Shown: one piece after another, positions 10,076 to 19,233 of the stretch
Numbering within the stretch: position 1 is the first letter of the stretch
Layout of the letters: each line of letters opens with the position of its first letter
Assembly: GCA_002238565.1 (NCBI GenBank)
Contig: MPMP01000006.1
Location: 1-64,000 of the forward strand
Source of the DNA: Albidovulum sp. bin36
GTDB taxonomy: Bacteria; Pseudomonadota; Alphaproteobacteria; Rhodobacterales; Rhodobacteraceae
Direction of reading: 5' to 3'
Length of the DNA stretch: 64,000 nucleotides
Translations under genes and position numbers: made by a program
Notes under the pieces: generated by a model
Told to the model about the DNA's origin: nothing
Database searches by the model: none
What the model saw: the letters and a program-made list of their open reading frames with translations, nothing else

Positions 10076-10813
10076 ATGATGAATAACGACTTGCCAACCG
10101 TTTATTCCGATGATGCGAGGAGCATTCGCCATTCGATCATCGCCGCGTTGCGCGATGCCGCCGATCCGGACAAGGCAAGTCTGCAGCAGGCTTACATGAA
10201 GTCCGACATGCCTTTTTACGGCATGGGAGTGCCCCGCAGCCGGCAAATTTCCAAATCAGTGCTCAGGAGGCACGAAATGCCCGATGCGGCAGCATGGGAG
10301 GCGCTGATCCTTTGTTTGTGGCGGGAGGCTACCCATCGAGAGGAACGCTACGCGGCAATCCAATTATTACACTGCAAGCGCTATTGCAGCTGGCTGGATC
10401 CGGTGCGAGCTCCCCTGGTCGAGGAATTGGTAGTTACGGGCGCTTGGTGGGACTACGTGGACACAATCGCCAGCCGAGCCGTAGGAACCATGCTTTCCGC
10501 CCGCCCTGGACAAATGCGGCCATTGCTTCGCCGCTGGGCGAGAGATGACAACATCTGGAAGCGCCGGACCGCAATTCTTTCGCAGCTTCGGGCAAAGCAA
10601 GCCACGAACACGAGCCTTCTTACCGACGCGATCCTGCCGTCCATCGGCGAACCGGAGTTCTTCCTCCGAAAGGGAATCGGCTGGGCATTGCGCGAATATT
10701 CCAAGACGGATCCGCAATGGGTTCTGGAATTCGTCGCAAAAAATCCTGGACTCTCCGGGCTTAGCCGGCGCGAAGCTCTCAAACACTTAAGACGCACGAA
10801 TTCTTGCGGCTAA
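10076..10813 (+). CDS. DNA alkylation repair protein (AlkD-like HEAT repeat)
   Basis: A 245-residue all-helical protein of the DNA alkylation repair family, whose AlkC/AlkD members excise N3- and N7-alkylated bases through HEAT-like repeats. Characteristic segments are YMKSDMPFYGMGVPRSRQISK near residues 40-60, LWREATHREERYAAIQLL near 90-110, WWDYVDTIASRAVG, and FFLRKGIGWALREYSKTDP near the C-terminus. The ATG at 10076 follows an AAGGAAG ribosome binding site; a longer open frame from 10019 lacks one. It is divergent from the restriction-modification operon. Confidence 0.88.
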   Translation: MMNNDLPTVYSDDARSIRHSIIAALRDAADPDKASLQQAYMKSDMPFYGMGVPRSRQISKSVLRRHEMPDAAAWEALILCLWREATHREERYAAIQLLHCKRYCSWLDPVRAPLVEELVVTGAWWDYVDTIASRAVGTMLSARPGQMRPLLRRWARDDNIWKRRTAILSQLRAKQATNTSLLTDAILPSIGEPEFFLRKGIGWALREYSKTDPQWVLEFVAKNPGLSGLSRREALKHLRRTNSCG

Positions 10814-11776
10814 TAAAGGTCGGCTCGGCGGTTCATTTTCGGATGCGGACGCAAGGTCTTGGCTGGACAATAATTCCCGGGGAGAGGTGGCGAGCCATGC
10901 TTGCTCAACGGAACTTTCGATTTGCCGTCTGCAACGCGGCGCCCAAGGCAAGATTCGGAATTTCCCCGTCATGGCGAGAGCCAAACCCGATTTCCGCTGT
11001 CTGTTTTCCAAATCAATTTTTTCTGGGATTTGGCGCGCATGCCGTGTGCATCGGCTTTGCGGTCCGAGCCCGACTGGCGTTATAGCCGGGGAAATCCGCC
11101 CTTCGGAGATTCGTGACGAGGGATTGAAGCGCAAGCAAGGCGCTGGCGCCCATCATTGACCGGCTGCCGGAATGCGCTTGCATCCACGCCGGATCCGATA
11201 TTTATCCCCTGATCCGGCCGGCCGAAGTCCTTCATTCGATCCCTGCTGTCCTCAATACAATGCACGTGCTCGGTAACGCGGCCCATTTGAGGTTACGCTC
11301 CGCATATTCGAGTCGCCGATTTCGCTCTCCCTCTTCGGGTTGTAGAGCTATTGGCGCGGTTCGGGCGCATTCCGGAAAATGGAGGACGCAATTGCGCAGG
11401 TTTTCCCTAGGCCGCCGAAAGGCCTTTTGGCTACGTCCCCGGCCCGCGCTGACTAACGGATCGACGAGCGGCGCCGAAAAATTTGGCCTCCATGACATTA
11501 TGCCTTGATGCGCCATGGCGCCGGTAGTTTCCGGCATTTTGAACCGGGGCGGTTTCGAGCTAGCCGAAGGCCAATCAATCCTTCCGAGGGAATGTTTATT
11601 CTAGATTTCTAGATTGACCGGAGCAGCTCGAACTTGAGGCGGCTGCGTAGGATGAGCGGGAGCGGCGGCGCAGCAGATCAATTCGGGATCGGGACTGGTT
11701 GATCGAGCGCGGATTCCTTCCGCTATCTGGTATCCATAACGCGCGCGCAACTGAGAATTGGTTGAAAGATTGATGG
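10814..11776. other. Non-coding region left of the MITE-like element
   Basis: About 960 bases without a recognisable gene. Open frames of around 100 codons on both strands show no known motifs. It may be degraded accessory DNA next to the insertion-rich segment. Confidence 0.4.
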
Positions 11777-11898
11777 GGGTGTATCTCAAACTTGTTGCAA
11801 AGCGATGCGAGAAAGTATTCCTATAGCAGCGCGCCTCATTATGGGCTGGAAGGTCGGAAACTCACATTCGGCCCAATCAACCATTTTGGGCTACACCC
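11777..11898. mobile_element. 122-bp MITE-like element with ISKra4-type ends
   Basis: The left end GGGTGTATCTCAAA at 11777 and the right end TTTTGGGCTACACCC at 11884-11898 form an imperfect inverted repeat. The right end matches the left terminus of the nearby ISKra4 element at 13 of 15 positions when inverted. The left end is preceded by GATTGATGG, the same 9-mer that flanks the full IS. No transposase fits in the interior. It could be a non-autonomous derivative or a deletion relic of a related IS. A matching 9-mer is not present on the right side. Confidence 0.5.
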
Positions 11899-11997
11899 TG
11901 ATGTTGATCGATTGCACTATTCCGCTCGCAAGCCACCGCCCAACCAATAAAACGGTATAACTTTCATGGATCTTCTTGAATGCCTGTTTGGACATCA

Positions 11998-12558
11998 TCA
12001 TACGCGCAACGCCGTTGTATGGGCAAGAATGGAGACAGCCCAGTCGGGAGCGCTGTCTGAAATCCACAATGCTTCTTCCCTAAAAATGGCAATCTCCTGG
12101 TGTGGTTGATCCTGATTGGAATTGTCGTAGAGTAAAAATTCGTCTGCCAAGGCAATTGCTGCCGACAGGTTGGAATATGATCGCCGGAACCGGCGGCGAA
12201 CGTCTGCTTCCGGAACATCGTGACCACCAAGCGCGACCCGGCTCCGGATACGGTCCAGTGCCTGATCTGGTGAACTGAGTGATATATAGTGCAGGGTGAC
12301 CCTGTAGTATTCCCGCCGCGCAGCCCCTATGTGACGGATAATACCAGTCCCGGCGAGGGTTGTCTCAACCAGATGGGACCGATGTTCTTCAAGAGCAAGC
12401 CTTCTATGACGAAGTGCCTCGCGTGCCGCCTCGCCAGATGGCATATCTCGGGCAAGTGTATCGGGGTCGATCACCTCTGCTCCACGGAATCCGCCATTGC
12501 GCGTCAGGGTAGATTTTCCGCTCCCGTTGGGGCCGGCAACAACAAATAGCGTTGGCAT
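11998..12558 (-). CDS. Zeta-toxin-like P-loop kinase
   Basis: A 186-residue protein starting MPTLFVVAGPNGSGKST, with a Walker A at residues 9-17, then DPDTLARDM and LEEHRSHLVETTLAGTG, as in zeta-toxin/PezT and related small AAA kinases. Known zeta toxins phosphorylate UDP-N-acetylglucosamine and block wall synthesis; whether this one does is inference. The start at 12558 places it 10 bases after a 73-codon gene that is probably the antitoxin. It lies between the MITE-like element and the ISKra4 insertion, so it is likely acquired. Confidence 0.78.
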   Translation of the reverse strand: MPTLFVVAGPNGSGKSTLTRNGGFRGAEVIDPDTLARDMPSGEAAREALRHRRLALEEHRSHLVETTLAGTGIIRHIGAARREYYRVTLHYISLSSPDQALDRIRSRVALGGHDVPEADVRRRFRRSYSNLSAAIALADEFLLYDNSNQDQPHQEIAIFREEALWISDSAPDWAVSILAHTTALRV

Positions 12559-12568
12559 ATACGCGGAT

Positions 12569-12790
12569 TCAGTATGGATTACCGGATCGGTTGGATTTCG
12601 GATCAGGATGTCTGAGCACCCGGTCCCCGTCCTTGGTCCGCGCAACATATGCCCCGTCTGACCGGATGCCGTAGAGAGTCCCGCCTGCCTTGAGCTGAGC
12701 CGCAAGGTCCGCCTTGATTCGGTCGCGCCAATCTTTCGGAAATCCTGGGATTTCGGGCGGTGGGGCCGTTGATTTTCCCTGCTTGTGCAT
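12569..12790 (-). CDS. Small protein, putative zeta antitoxin
   Basis: A 73-residue polar protein (MHKQGKSTAPPPEIPGF...) with central KADLAAQLKAGGTLYGIRSD and C-terminal TKDGDRVLRHPDPK. The ATG at 12790 is preceded by a good AAGGTGG ribosome binding site on the minus strand; a longer frame upstream runs antisense into the IS and is rejected. The 10-base gap to the zeta-like gene and the order small-then-kinase suggest an antitoxin, which is inference from context. Its upstream region is now cut by the ISKra4 end about 60 bases away, so the promoter may have changed. Confidence 0.65.
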   Translation of the reverse strand: MHKQGKSTAPPPEIPGFPKDWRDRIKADLAAQLKAGGTLYGIRSDGAYVARTKDGDRVLRHPDPKSNRSGNPY

Positions 12791-12841
12791 GATAGCCACC
12801 TTACACCTGATGTCTGCACCATTCAATCTGTCTTGGTGGAA

Positions 12842-12850
12842 GATTGATGG
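12842..12850. repeat. Target site duplication, left copy
   Basis: GATTGATGG directly abuts the left IS end and is repeated exactly at 14556-14564 beyond the right end, as expected for a 9-bp target duplication. Confidence 0.75.
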
Positions 12851-14555
12851 GGGTGTAGCCCAATTTGTTTTCAGGCAACGATGGCCTGCCTCGCGTGCCA
12901 GTCGAGGAAGTCGGGCAGCCTGAGGTTTATGAAGCAGCTTTTGAGCGCCGGCATTGCGTTGGCGCCTGTCTTCGACCAGCGGGTGCCGGGACGCTTCAGC
13001 CGGAGCCTGTACCGCTTGCAGCCACTTTCCACGACCCCCGATCCAATCTGCATGCCCCGGTCGCCGTATTGGTTGCAGCGCATCCGTTCGATGTTGTTCC
13101 GATAGTAGCGGCAGCACGCCTCCACTTGCTTGTACCTGCCGCTGAAGGGCTCGAGCTCCCGGATCACCTTGGCGGCCCGGCCCGCCTCGAGGTCCGCCTT
13201 GATCCCTTCGAACCGCCGGTCCCGCTCCGCCTTGTCCGGAAAAATCGCCTTCACCGCATCGCCGGCGTATTCGAGGGCATGGAACATATCGAGCACGAAG
13301 GTGACCTTCCCGCCCCCGAACAACTCCTCGCAGGTGTTCCGAATCCATTCTGCGCCGTCCGAGATGACGACGAGGTCTTCGACGCCGTGCAAGCCGCGGC
13401 GCAGCGCCTCGCGGTCAAGGCGCATGGCGAAATCGGAGGGATCCCGGCTTCCCGATGCCGCCGCCGCACTGTCGATGAGACAACTGGACGTCTCGCCGCC
13501 CTTGCCCTTCAGTGCCGCGCCGGTCTCCGGGTCCCGCTCCTCGGCAGTGTAGATGACCGCCAGCTTGGCTTCCCGGGTCTTCGCGCGTCCGTCCTCCTGT
13601 TTGCCGGCAATGCCTTCGACATCGTCCTTTCGCATCGGCACCCCGGTCCCGTCGACGGCAAGATACATCCGTGATTCCAGGGGGCTGTCTTCCACGACCT
13701 CCTCCTGTTCGAACCGGAGAACCTCCTCGCCAAGCGCCAGGGACCAGCGCTGCAGCGAGCTTGAGGATGCGTTCACCCCGGCAAGGTTCGCGATGTGGCG
13801 GCTCGCCGCATCGAAGCTCATCATCGGCGTCGTCTCGGCCATGACGCTCAGCATCCCCGGCGTGAGCGCGCCGCCTTCCAGGCCCAGCGCACGGTCAAGC
13901 GGAAACAAGCCCTTGCCGCACGATCGGCAATAATAGTAGCTGCGCTCAACCTCGACCTGGCCAAGCCGGGTGAGCCAGGTTTTTTTCTTCCTCGCATGGC
14001 GCCGGCACATGAGCTTGCCACAGCTCGCGCATTCCGGCGGTGGCAGAGCCTCGTCAAGCCGTTCGAACAGCAGCTTCAGCGCCGTCGCGCCGCCGCAAAG
14101 AGAACTGTCGCGGAGCACCCGCTCCACGCTGTCCAGGTCCGGAGCGCCCGACGCGAGGTCCGCCGCCAGCTTCGGAAGTTGCGAGCCGAACTCCGCCAGC
14201 ACAGCCCCGAGCAATGCCGGAAGCGGCCCGCCGACCGGTCCGAAGCCCGCCAGAGGCAACTCGCCCTCCGTGATGTCGCAGCTCCGCACCTCGCCGCCTT
14301 CCAGCCAGTAGCGGGTGTATCCGCCCTCGTGCGGGTGCAGCATCGTCGCGCCTTCCCTCCCCAAGCCTTCCAGATACGCCACCGTGTTCGGATGTCCGTG
14401 CCCGCGATTCCCTTTACCTTCGCCATCATCAGCGCTCCCTGCCTCGTTGCCTCTGCAAGCGCGCCACCCGCCGGTTCTCCCGGCCGTATTCGGACACGCA
14501 GCAAAGCCAGCATTGCAAATGCGAATCGCAATTGTAAATTAATTGGGTTGCACCC
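12851..14555 (-). mobile_element. ISKra4-family insertion sequence, complete
   Basis: A 1705-bp element bounded by 15-bp inverted repeats: GGGTGTAGCCCAATT at 12851-12865 and AATTGGGTTGCACCC at 14541-14555 (two mismatches). It is flanked by a perfect 9-bp direct repeat. It holds one uninterrupted transposase gene on the minus strand. Intact ends, target duplication and open frame point to a recent, possibly active insertion, about 90 bases upstream of the flavin monooxygenase gene. Confidence 0.85.
12871..14382 (-). CDS. ISKra4-family transposase
   Basis: A 503-residue transposase. It has Zn-ribbon-like cysteine pairs (CASCGKLMCRRHARKKKTW near residue 118 and YYCRSCGKGLFPLDRALGLEG near 151), then catalytic-core segments LAVDGTGVPMRKDDVEG and LVVISDGAEWIRNT that supply the first two acidic residues, and IGSGVVESGCKRYRLRLKRPGTRW near the C-terminus, where the last acidic residue is expected. 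The start is GTG at 14382. Base composition is more GC-rich than the flanks, with a long GC-rich antisense frame as by-product. No frameshift or stop is present. Confidence 0.9.
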   Translation of the reverse strand: MAYLEGLGREGATMLHPHEGGYTRYWLEGGEVRSCDITEGELPLAGFGPVGGPLPALLGAVLAEFGSQLPKLAADLASGAPDLDSVERVLRDSSLCGGATALKLLFERLDEALPPPECASCGKLMCRRHARKKKTWLTRLGQVEVERSYYYCRSCGKGLFPLDRALGLEGGALTPGMLSVMAETTPMMSFDAASRHIANLAGVNASSSSLQRWSLALGEEVLRFEQEEVVEDSPLESRMYLAVDGTGVPMRKDDVEGIAGKQEDGRAKTREAKLAVIYTAEERDPETGAALKGKGGETSSCLIDSAAAASGSRDPSDFAMRLDREALRRGLHGVEDLVVISDGAEWIRNTCEELFGGGKVTFVLDMFHALEYAGDAVKAIFPDKAERDRRFEGIKADLEAGRAAKVIRELEPFSGRYKQVEACCRYYRNNIERMRCNQYGDRGMQIGSGVVESGCKRYRLRLKRPGTRWSKTGANAMPALKSCFINLRLPDFLDWHARQAIVA

Positions 14556-14564
14556 GATTGATGG
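14556..14564. repeat. Target site duplication, right copy
   Basis: GATTGATGG immediately after the right terminal repeat, identical to 12842-12850. It is followed by a second partial ATTGATGG, so the target was a short tandem-like sequence. Confidence 0.75.
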
Positions 14565-14645
14565 ATTGATGGCTGCGGCTTGCAAAAACGGTGGCCGCGT
14601 TAAATTATCACCCGAATTTGCGTCGTCGAAATTTCCCAAGGAGAA

Positions 14646-16268
14646 ATGCAAATGGGCGTGCTGCCAGCCGGAAAGAGACCCGCCGACATTGAAGAATGCG
14701 ATGTTGCGATCATCGGAGGAGGGCCTGTTGGCCTGGGCCTGGCTATAGATCTTGGACAGAGAGGAATCCGGACGGTTGTTGCGGAGCAATCGCTTGAGCC
14801 GTCTCCGATTCCCAAGGGGCAGAATCTCACCCAGCGTACAATGGAGCACTTTCGCTGCTGGAGAATAGAAGACGCCGTTAAAGCATCTCGTAAAATCTAT
14901 TCCGAATCCGGAATTGGCGGCCTAACGTGTTACGGTTCGCTTCTAAGCGAATATCATTACGACTGGTTCAAGCGAGCCGTGGTCAAGCCGTACTACGCCG
15001 CGGACAACGAACGGTTGCCGCAGTATGCGACCGAGTATGCTCTTCGCGCCAGGGTCGCGGAGTTGGACGAAATAAAATTCCTCGCGAGATGCAAGGCTGA
15101 CGCAATTCGACGGCGCGACGGCGGAATCGAAGCCGAAATCGAACACGAAGGGGGCAGATCGCGGATAAGGGCAAGATTCGCCGTCGGGTGCGACGGAAGC
15201 CATTCGATGACGAGGCGTGCCGCGGGAATTTCCGAAACGATTTCCGATCACGAGCGGTTAATGTGCCTGCTCGTTTTTCGTTCCGAATCGCTCCATCGCT
15301 TGCTCGAAAAGCATTCGGGCAAAAGCTTTTTCAATGTTCTCCATCCCGATTTAAACGGCTACTGGAAATTTTTCGGCAAAGTGGACGCTCAGGGAGAGTG
15401 GTTTTTCCATTCGCCGGTGCCTTCGGGAACGATCGCGGAAAACTTCGACGTCGCCGGATTCCTGCACGCGGCCGTAGGCGCGAATTTCGAATTCAAGTTG
15501 AAGCATATCGGGTTCTGGAACCTGCGCGTGGCGATGGCCGACGAATACAGGTCGGGGTCTATTTTTCTCGCGGGGGATTCCGCTCATAGCCATCCGCCCT
15601 ACGGCGCCTACGGGATAAATACGGGATTTGAAGATGCCAGAAACCTCGGATGGAAGCTTGAAGCGGTCTTGAAAGGATTCGGCGGCGAAGCTCTTCTCGA
15701 TACGTACGACGAAGAACGGAAACCGGTTTTCGCTTCGACGGCGGCGGATTTTATCGAAAGCTACATAGAGCAGGACCGGGCGTTTCTGCGGAAATTCAAT
15801 CCCGAAAGAGACCGGAAATCTTTTGAGGAGGAATGGAGTCGACGTGGGTCCGGCGCCTACGACGATATTCGCGCCTACGTGCCGAACTATTCAGGTTCGT
15901 CCATTGTCTTTGGCCCCGAGGGCGCCTCGAGTTCGGCCAAGGGCGAACACCGGTTCACGGCAAGGCCGGGCTACCATCTCGCGCCGGCGCCGATTGCGCG
16001 TGGCGGGGATGTTTTCGAGAGATTGAGCGACGGCTTTACATTGCTGGAGTTTTCGGGCGACGGGAGGGTTGGCGGCGAATTCGACAATTCGGCGAAGCGC
16101 AGAAACATTCCTTTCAAGCGCATAGCTTTGCAGTCGTCGGAAATGGCGGTGCGGTACGAAGCGGCTCTCGTGCTCGTGCGGCCGGATCACTACGTAGCAT
16201 GGGCCGGGAGCGATTCCGAATGCAGCCCGTCGAAAATCTTGGCGAAATGCTTGAAATTGGAACCTTGA
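14646..16268 (+). CDS. FAD-dependent aromatic-ring hydroxylase-like monooxygenase
   Basis: A 540-residue flavoprotein of the PHBH/phenol-hydroxylase class. The Rossmann FAD motif AIIGGGPVGLGLAIDLGQRG is near residues 21-40, the DG motif AVGCDGSHSMTRRAAG near 180, and the GD motif SIFLAGDSAHSHPPYGAYGINTG near 302-325. The C-terminal part (GDGRVGGEFD, LVLVRPDHYVAWAG) resembles the thioredoxin-like domain of PheA/TfdB hydroxylases. The substrate is unknown. The start at 14646 follows AAGGAG. The ISKra4 insertion lies only about 90 bases upstream and may have displaced or replaced its promoter. Confidence 0.85.
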   Translation: MQMGVLPAGKRPADIEECDVAIIGGGPVGLGLAIDLGQRGIRTVVAEQSLEPSPIPKGQNLTQRTMEHFRCWRIEDAVKASRKIYSESGIGGLTCYGSLLSEYHYDWFKRAVVKPYYAADNERLPQYATEYALRARVAELDEIKFLARCKADAIRRRDGGIEAEIEHEGGRSRIRARFAVGCDGSHSMTRRAAGISETISDHERLMCLLVFRSESLHRLLEKHSGKSFFNVLHPDLNGYWKFFGKVDAQGEWFFHSPVPSGTIAENFDVAGFLHAAVGANFEFKLKHIGFWNLRVAMADEYRSGSIFLAGDSAHSHPPYGAYGINTGFEDARNLGWKLEAVLKGFGGEALLDTYDEERKPVFASTAADFIESYIEQDRAFLRKFNPERDRKSFEEEWSRRGSGAYDDIRAYVPNYSGSSIVFGPEGASSSAKGEHRFTARPGYHLAPAPIARGGDVFERLSDGFTLLEFSGDGRVGGEFDNSAKRRNIPFKRIALQSSEMAVRYEAALVLVRPDHYVAWAGSDSECSPSKILAKCLKLEP

Positions 16269-16332
16269 GGCCGACTGGGCATTCCGACTTCCGAAGTGAA
16301 TGCGCCGGTTCCTTGGACAGGGGGGCGGCGGG

Positions 16333-16950
16333 CTATCTCTTTCGAAAATTGATTTTTGGCTCCGTTCCGGCGGCAAGCCGCTTTATATTCGGCGCATGCC
16401 TCGCCCAGATCAAGGCTGCTAGCAGCATGCAAAGCGCAACCGCTTCAGGTTTGCCAAGCGCCCAGATCCAGACCGGCGACGTTGCCGCCGCTACAAGCGC
16501 GCTCGCCGACGAAATGCGAAATGCCAAAGCGACCGCGAGCCAGGTCAGGCACGCCGCCAGGCCGGCAACGAGGTCGGTAGCCAGCAATATCCCCAGAAAT
16601 GTCGCAACCCCCTTGCCTCCCTTGAACCCGTGCCAAATCGGAAAGAGATGGCCTAGAAAGGCGGCGAGTCCCGCGACCTGCGCGGCGTCGCCGCCTAGAG
16701 CGGAATTGCAGATCGCGACCGAAACCGCGCCCTTCCCGGCATCCAGGATCAGCGTTGCCGCGGCGGCGAGCTTGCTGCCAGTGCGCAGCACGTTGGTTGC
16801 TCCCGAGTTGCCGGAACCGATTTTTCTTGGATCTTCGACGCCCATGAGCTTCGTGGCCGCAATTCCAAACGAAACCGAGCCAAGAAGATAGGATCCGGCC
16901 GCCGCGGCAAGGAGTTCGGCGGCCCCGGAGTCCATTAAGGGCACGATCAT
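16333..16950 (-). CDS. plsY: Glycerol-3-phosphate acyltransferase PlsY
   Basis: Membrane acyltransferase that moves an acyl group from acyl phosphate to sn-glycerol-3-phosphate, the first step of phospholipid synthesis in the PlsX/PlsY route. The three conserved loops are visible: GSVSFG (about residues 24-29), RKIGSGNSGATNVLR (about 42-56) and HGFKGGKGVATFLG (about 106-119). Several hydrophobic helices and the 205-residue length fit. Its ATG overlaps the pyrC stop in an ATGA, placing it last in a pyrB-pyrC-plsY operon, a common alphaproteobacterial order. Confidence 0.95.
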   Translation of the reverse strand: MIVPLMDSGAAELLAAAAGSYLLGSVSFGIAATKLMGVEDPRKIGSGNSGATNVLRTGSKLAAAATLILDAGKGAVSVAICNSALGGDAAQVAGLAAFLGHLFPIWHGFKGGKGVATFLGILLATDLVAGLAACLTWLAVALAFRISSASALVAAATSPVWIWALGKPEAVALCMLLAALIWARHAPNIKRLAAGTEPKINFRKR

Positions 16951-18221
16951 CGGCTCGAATCGTAGACTTGCTCGCCTTCGACGAATGTCCGCAATATTTT
17001 GCCCTGGAGAAGCTGGCCGTCGAAAGGCGTGTTCTGCGACTTGGACTTGAGGCTGAACCTGTCCAGTACGAAAGGAATGTCCGGATCGAATAGGATCAGG
17101 TCCGCAGGCGCGCCTTTCGACATCCGGCCGGTGCGGAATCCCAGTAATTTCGAAGGGTTGAGCGACAAGGACCTGAATAGCCTAGGCAGCGAGATTTCTC
17201 CGGCATGGAACAGTCGCAATGCTGCCGGAAACAGAGTTTCCAGCGCGACCGCGCCGCTCGCGGCTTCCTCGAAAGGCAGGCGCTTCGCTTCCTCGTCCTG
17301 CGGCGTGTGCATTGATGAAATTATCGAGACCGCGCCCGACGCGACGGCTTCCACCAAAGCCTTGCGATCGCCTTCCGACCTCAACGGAGGCTTGACCTTG
17401 AAGAATGTCCTGTAGTCTCCGATATCGAATTCGTTCAGCGTCAGGTGGTGGATAGACGCTCCCGCGGTGATTTCGATCCCCGATGCTGTCGCTCGCTTGA
17501 AGTATTCGATCGACATCGAAGTCGACAGCTGGTCGGCGTGGTATCTCGCGCCGGTCATGGCGGCTAGCTCGATATCCCTTTGAAGCCCGATCACTTCCGC
17601 TTGCGCGGGCACCGCGGGTATCCCTTTGAGCGAAGCGAATTTTCCGGAAGTCGCCGCCGCCCCGCTCGACAGCCCCGGATCCTGCGGATGCGCAATGACC
17701 AGCGCTCCCCGTTGCTTCGCGTACTGAAGACATCGCAAAAAAACTTTTGTATCTTGAATGACGGAATCGCAATCCGAAAAAGCTACGGCTCCGGCATCGA
17801 GCAGCAGCCCGATTTCCGTCATCTCGCGGCCGGCGCGGCCGCGTGTCAGCGCGGCGATCGTCTTTATTCGAACCGGCGACGAAGCTTGGGCGCGCTTCGC
17901 TACGAATTCGAGAGTCTCGGGGTTGTCGATCGCCGGAATCGTATCGGGGCGAGTTACCATGGTGGTTACGCCGCCCGCCGCGGCGGCCTGCCCCGCGCTT
18001 CGATAGCTTTCCTTATGCCTTTCGCCCGGTTCGCACACCTTGACGCCGATGTCGACTATGCCGGGCGCCAGGTACTTCCCTTGGCAATCGATCGACTTGG
18101 AATCCGGGAGTACGAGGCCGGGAGGAGCCAGGTCGGCGATACGGCCGTTTTCAATGATCAGAGAGCCGGGCGCCACGAGATCGCGCTCCGGGTCGACGAT
18201 CATCGCGTTGGCTAGAATCAT
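16947..18221 (-). CDS. pyrC: Dihydroorotase-like PyrC lacking metal ligands
   Basis: A 424-residue amidohydrolase homologue of the dihydroorotase clade encoded beside aspartate carbamoyltransferase. The fold is retained (GKYLAPGIVDIGVKVCEPGERHKES near residue 50-75, AAAGGVTTMV, GAVAFSDCDSV, KVKPPLRSEGDR). The HxH zinc pair that should follow GIVD is replaced by IGVKV, and the late DHAPH motif reads SMHTPQ. It may therefore be the non-catalytic partner known as pseudo-dihydroorotase, structurally supporting PyrB, with true dihydroorotase encoded elsewhere. The operon order is pyrB-pyrC-plsY. Confidence 0.85.
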   Translation of the reverse strand: MILANAMIVDPERDLVAPGSLIIENGRIADLAPPGLVLPDSKSIDCQGKYLAPGIVDIGVKVCEPGERHKESYRSAGQAAAAGGVTTMVTRPDTIPAIDNPETLEFVAKRAQASSPVRIKTIAALTRGRAGREMTEIGLLLDAGAVAFSDCDSVIQDTKVFLRCLQYAKQRGALVIAHPQDPGLSSGAAATSGKFASLKGIPAVPAQAEVIGLQRDIELAAMTGARYHADQLSTSMSIEYFKRATASGIEITAGASIHHLTLNEFDIGDYRTFFKVKPPLRSEGDRKALVEAVASGAVSIISSMHTPQDEEAKRLPFEEAASGAVALETLFPAALRLFHAGEISLPRLFRSLSLNPSKLLGFRTGRMSKGAPADLILFDPDIPFVLDRFSLKSKSQNTPFDGQLLQGKILRTFVEGEQVYDSSR

Positions 18222-18297
18222 GTCGGCCTCGCCGCGCCGGCAAACGCCTCCGGGATAGCGCGGGATCTCGTGCTTTCGATCATTTCGGGCCGACCAT

Positions 18298-19233
18298 TTA
18301 GGAGTCGCGCCCCAGATTTCGCGCCAGCAGGTCGAGGACCGCCATGCGCACCGCCACGCCCATCTCCACCTGATCCTGAATTACCGACCTGCTTATGTCG
18401 TCCGCGAGCGCTCCGTCGATTTCGACCCCGCGGTTCATTGGACCGGGATGCATGACAATCGCGTCGCTCTTGGCGACCTGCAGCTTTTCCGCGTTTAGGC
18501 CGTACAGATGGTAGTATTCGCGGACCGAAGGCACAAATGCGCCTTCCATCCTTTCGTTCTGAAGTCGAAGCATCATCACGACGTCGGCGCCTTCTATGCC
18601 CGTCTTCAAGTCGTCGTAGACTTCGACGCCGAATTCGTCGATGCCCGAGGGCATCAGCGTCCGCGGACCGACGAGGCGGATCCGGTTTCCGAGCTTGCCG
18701 AGCAGAAGGATGTTGGACCTTGCAACGCGCGAATGCGCGATGTCGCCGCAGATCGCTATCGAAAGGCGGGCGAGCCGACCCTTGGCGCGTCGGATGGTCA
18801 GCGCATCCAGCAAGGCTTGGGTAGGGTGCTCGTGCCGTCCGTCGCCGGCGTTGACGACCGAGCAGTTGACTTTTTCCGAAAGGAGGTTGACGGCTCCGGA
18901 ACTCGGATGCCGAACGACGATCAGATCGGGCCGCATGGCATTCAGCGTCAAGGCGGTATCGATGAGCGTTTCGCCCTTGGCGATCGAGCTTTTGGCCACG
19001 GCCATGTTCATGACGTCCGCGCCGAGCCTTTTGCCCGCGAGTTCAAAGCTCGACTGCGTTCGCGTTGAATTCTCGAAGAACATGTTGATTTGGGTCATTC
19101 CGGCAAGGACGTTCGAGTGCTTGACCTTGTCTCGGTTTAGCGAGGCATAGGAATCGGCCAGATCCAGAATCGAAAACACCTCGTCCGGTGACATCGATTC
19201 CACGCCGAGCAGATGCCGTTCCAAGATCGCCAT
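18298..19233 (-). CDS. pyrB: Aspartate carbamoyltransferase catalytic chain PyrB
   Basis: Condenses carbamoyl phosphate and aspartate in pyrimidine synthesis. The 311 residues start at [14 protein letters not shown]. The carbamoyl-phosphate-binding motif is [20 protein letters not shown] near residue 51, followed by [26 protein letters not shown] and [13 protein letters not shown]. The ATG at 19233 is chosen because GGAGGGGATCG stands directly upstream; a longer open frame to 19446 has no such signal and overlaps the divergent glycosylase gene. It is followed after 76 bases by pyrC. No regulatory PyrI is present here. Confidence 0.96.
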   Translation of the reverse strand: MAILERHLLGVESMSPDEVFSILDLADSYASLNRDKVKHSNVLAGMTQINMFFENSTRTQSSFELAGKRLGADVMNMAVAKSSIAKGETLIDTALTLNAMRPDLIVVRHPSSGAVNLLSEKVNCSVVNAGDGRHEHPTQALLDALTIRRAKGRLARLSIAICGDIAHSRVARSNILLLGKLGNRIRLVGPRTLMPSGIDEFGVEVYDDLKTGIEGADVVMMLRLQNERMEGAFVPSVREYYHLYGLNAEKLQVAKSDAIVMHPGPMNRGVEIDGALADDISRSVIQDQVEMGVAVRMAVLDLLARNLGRDS

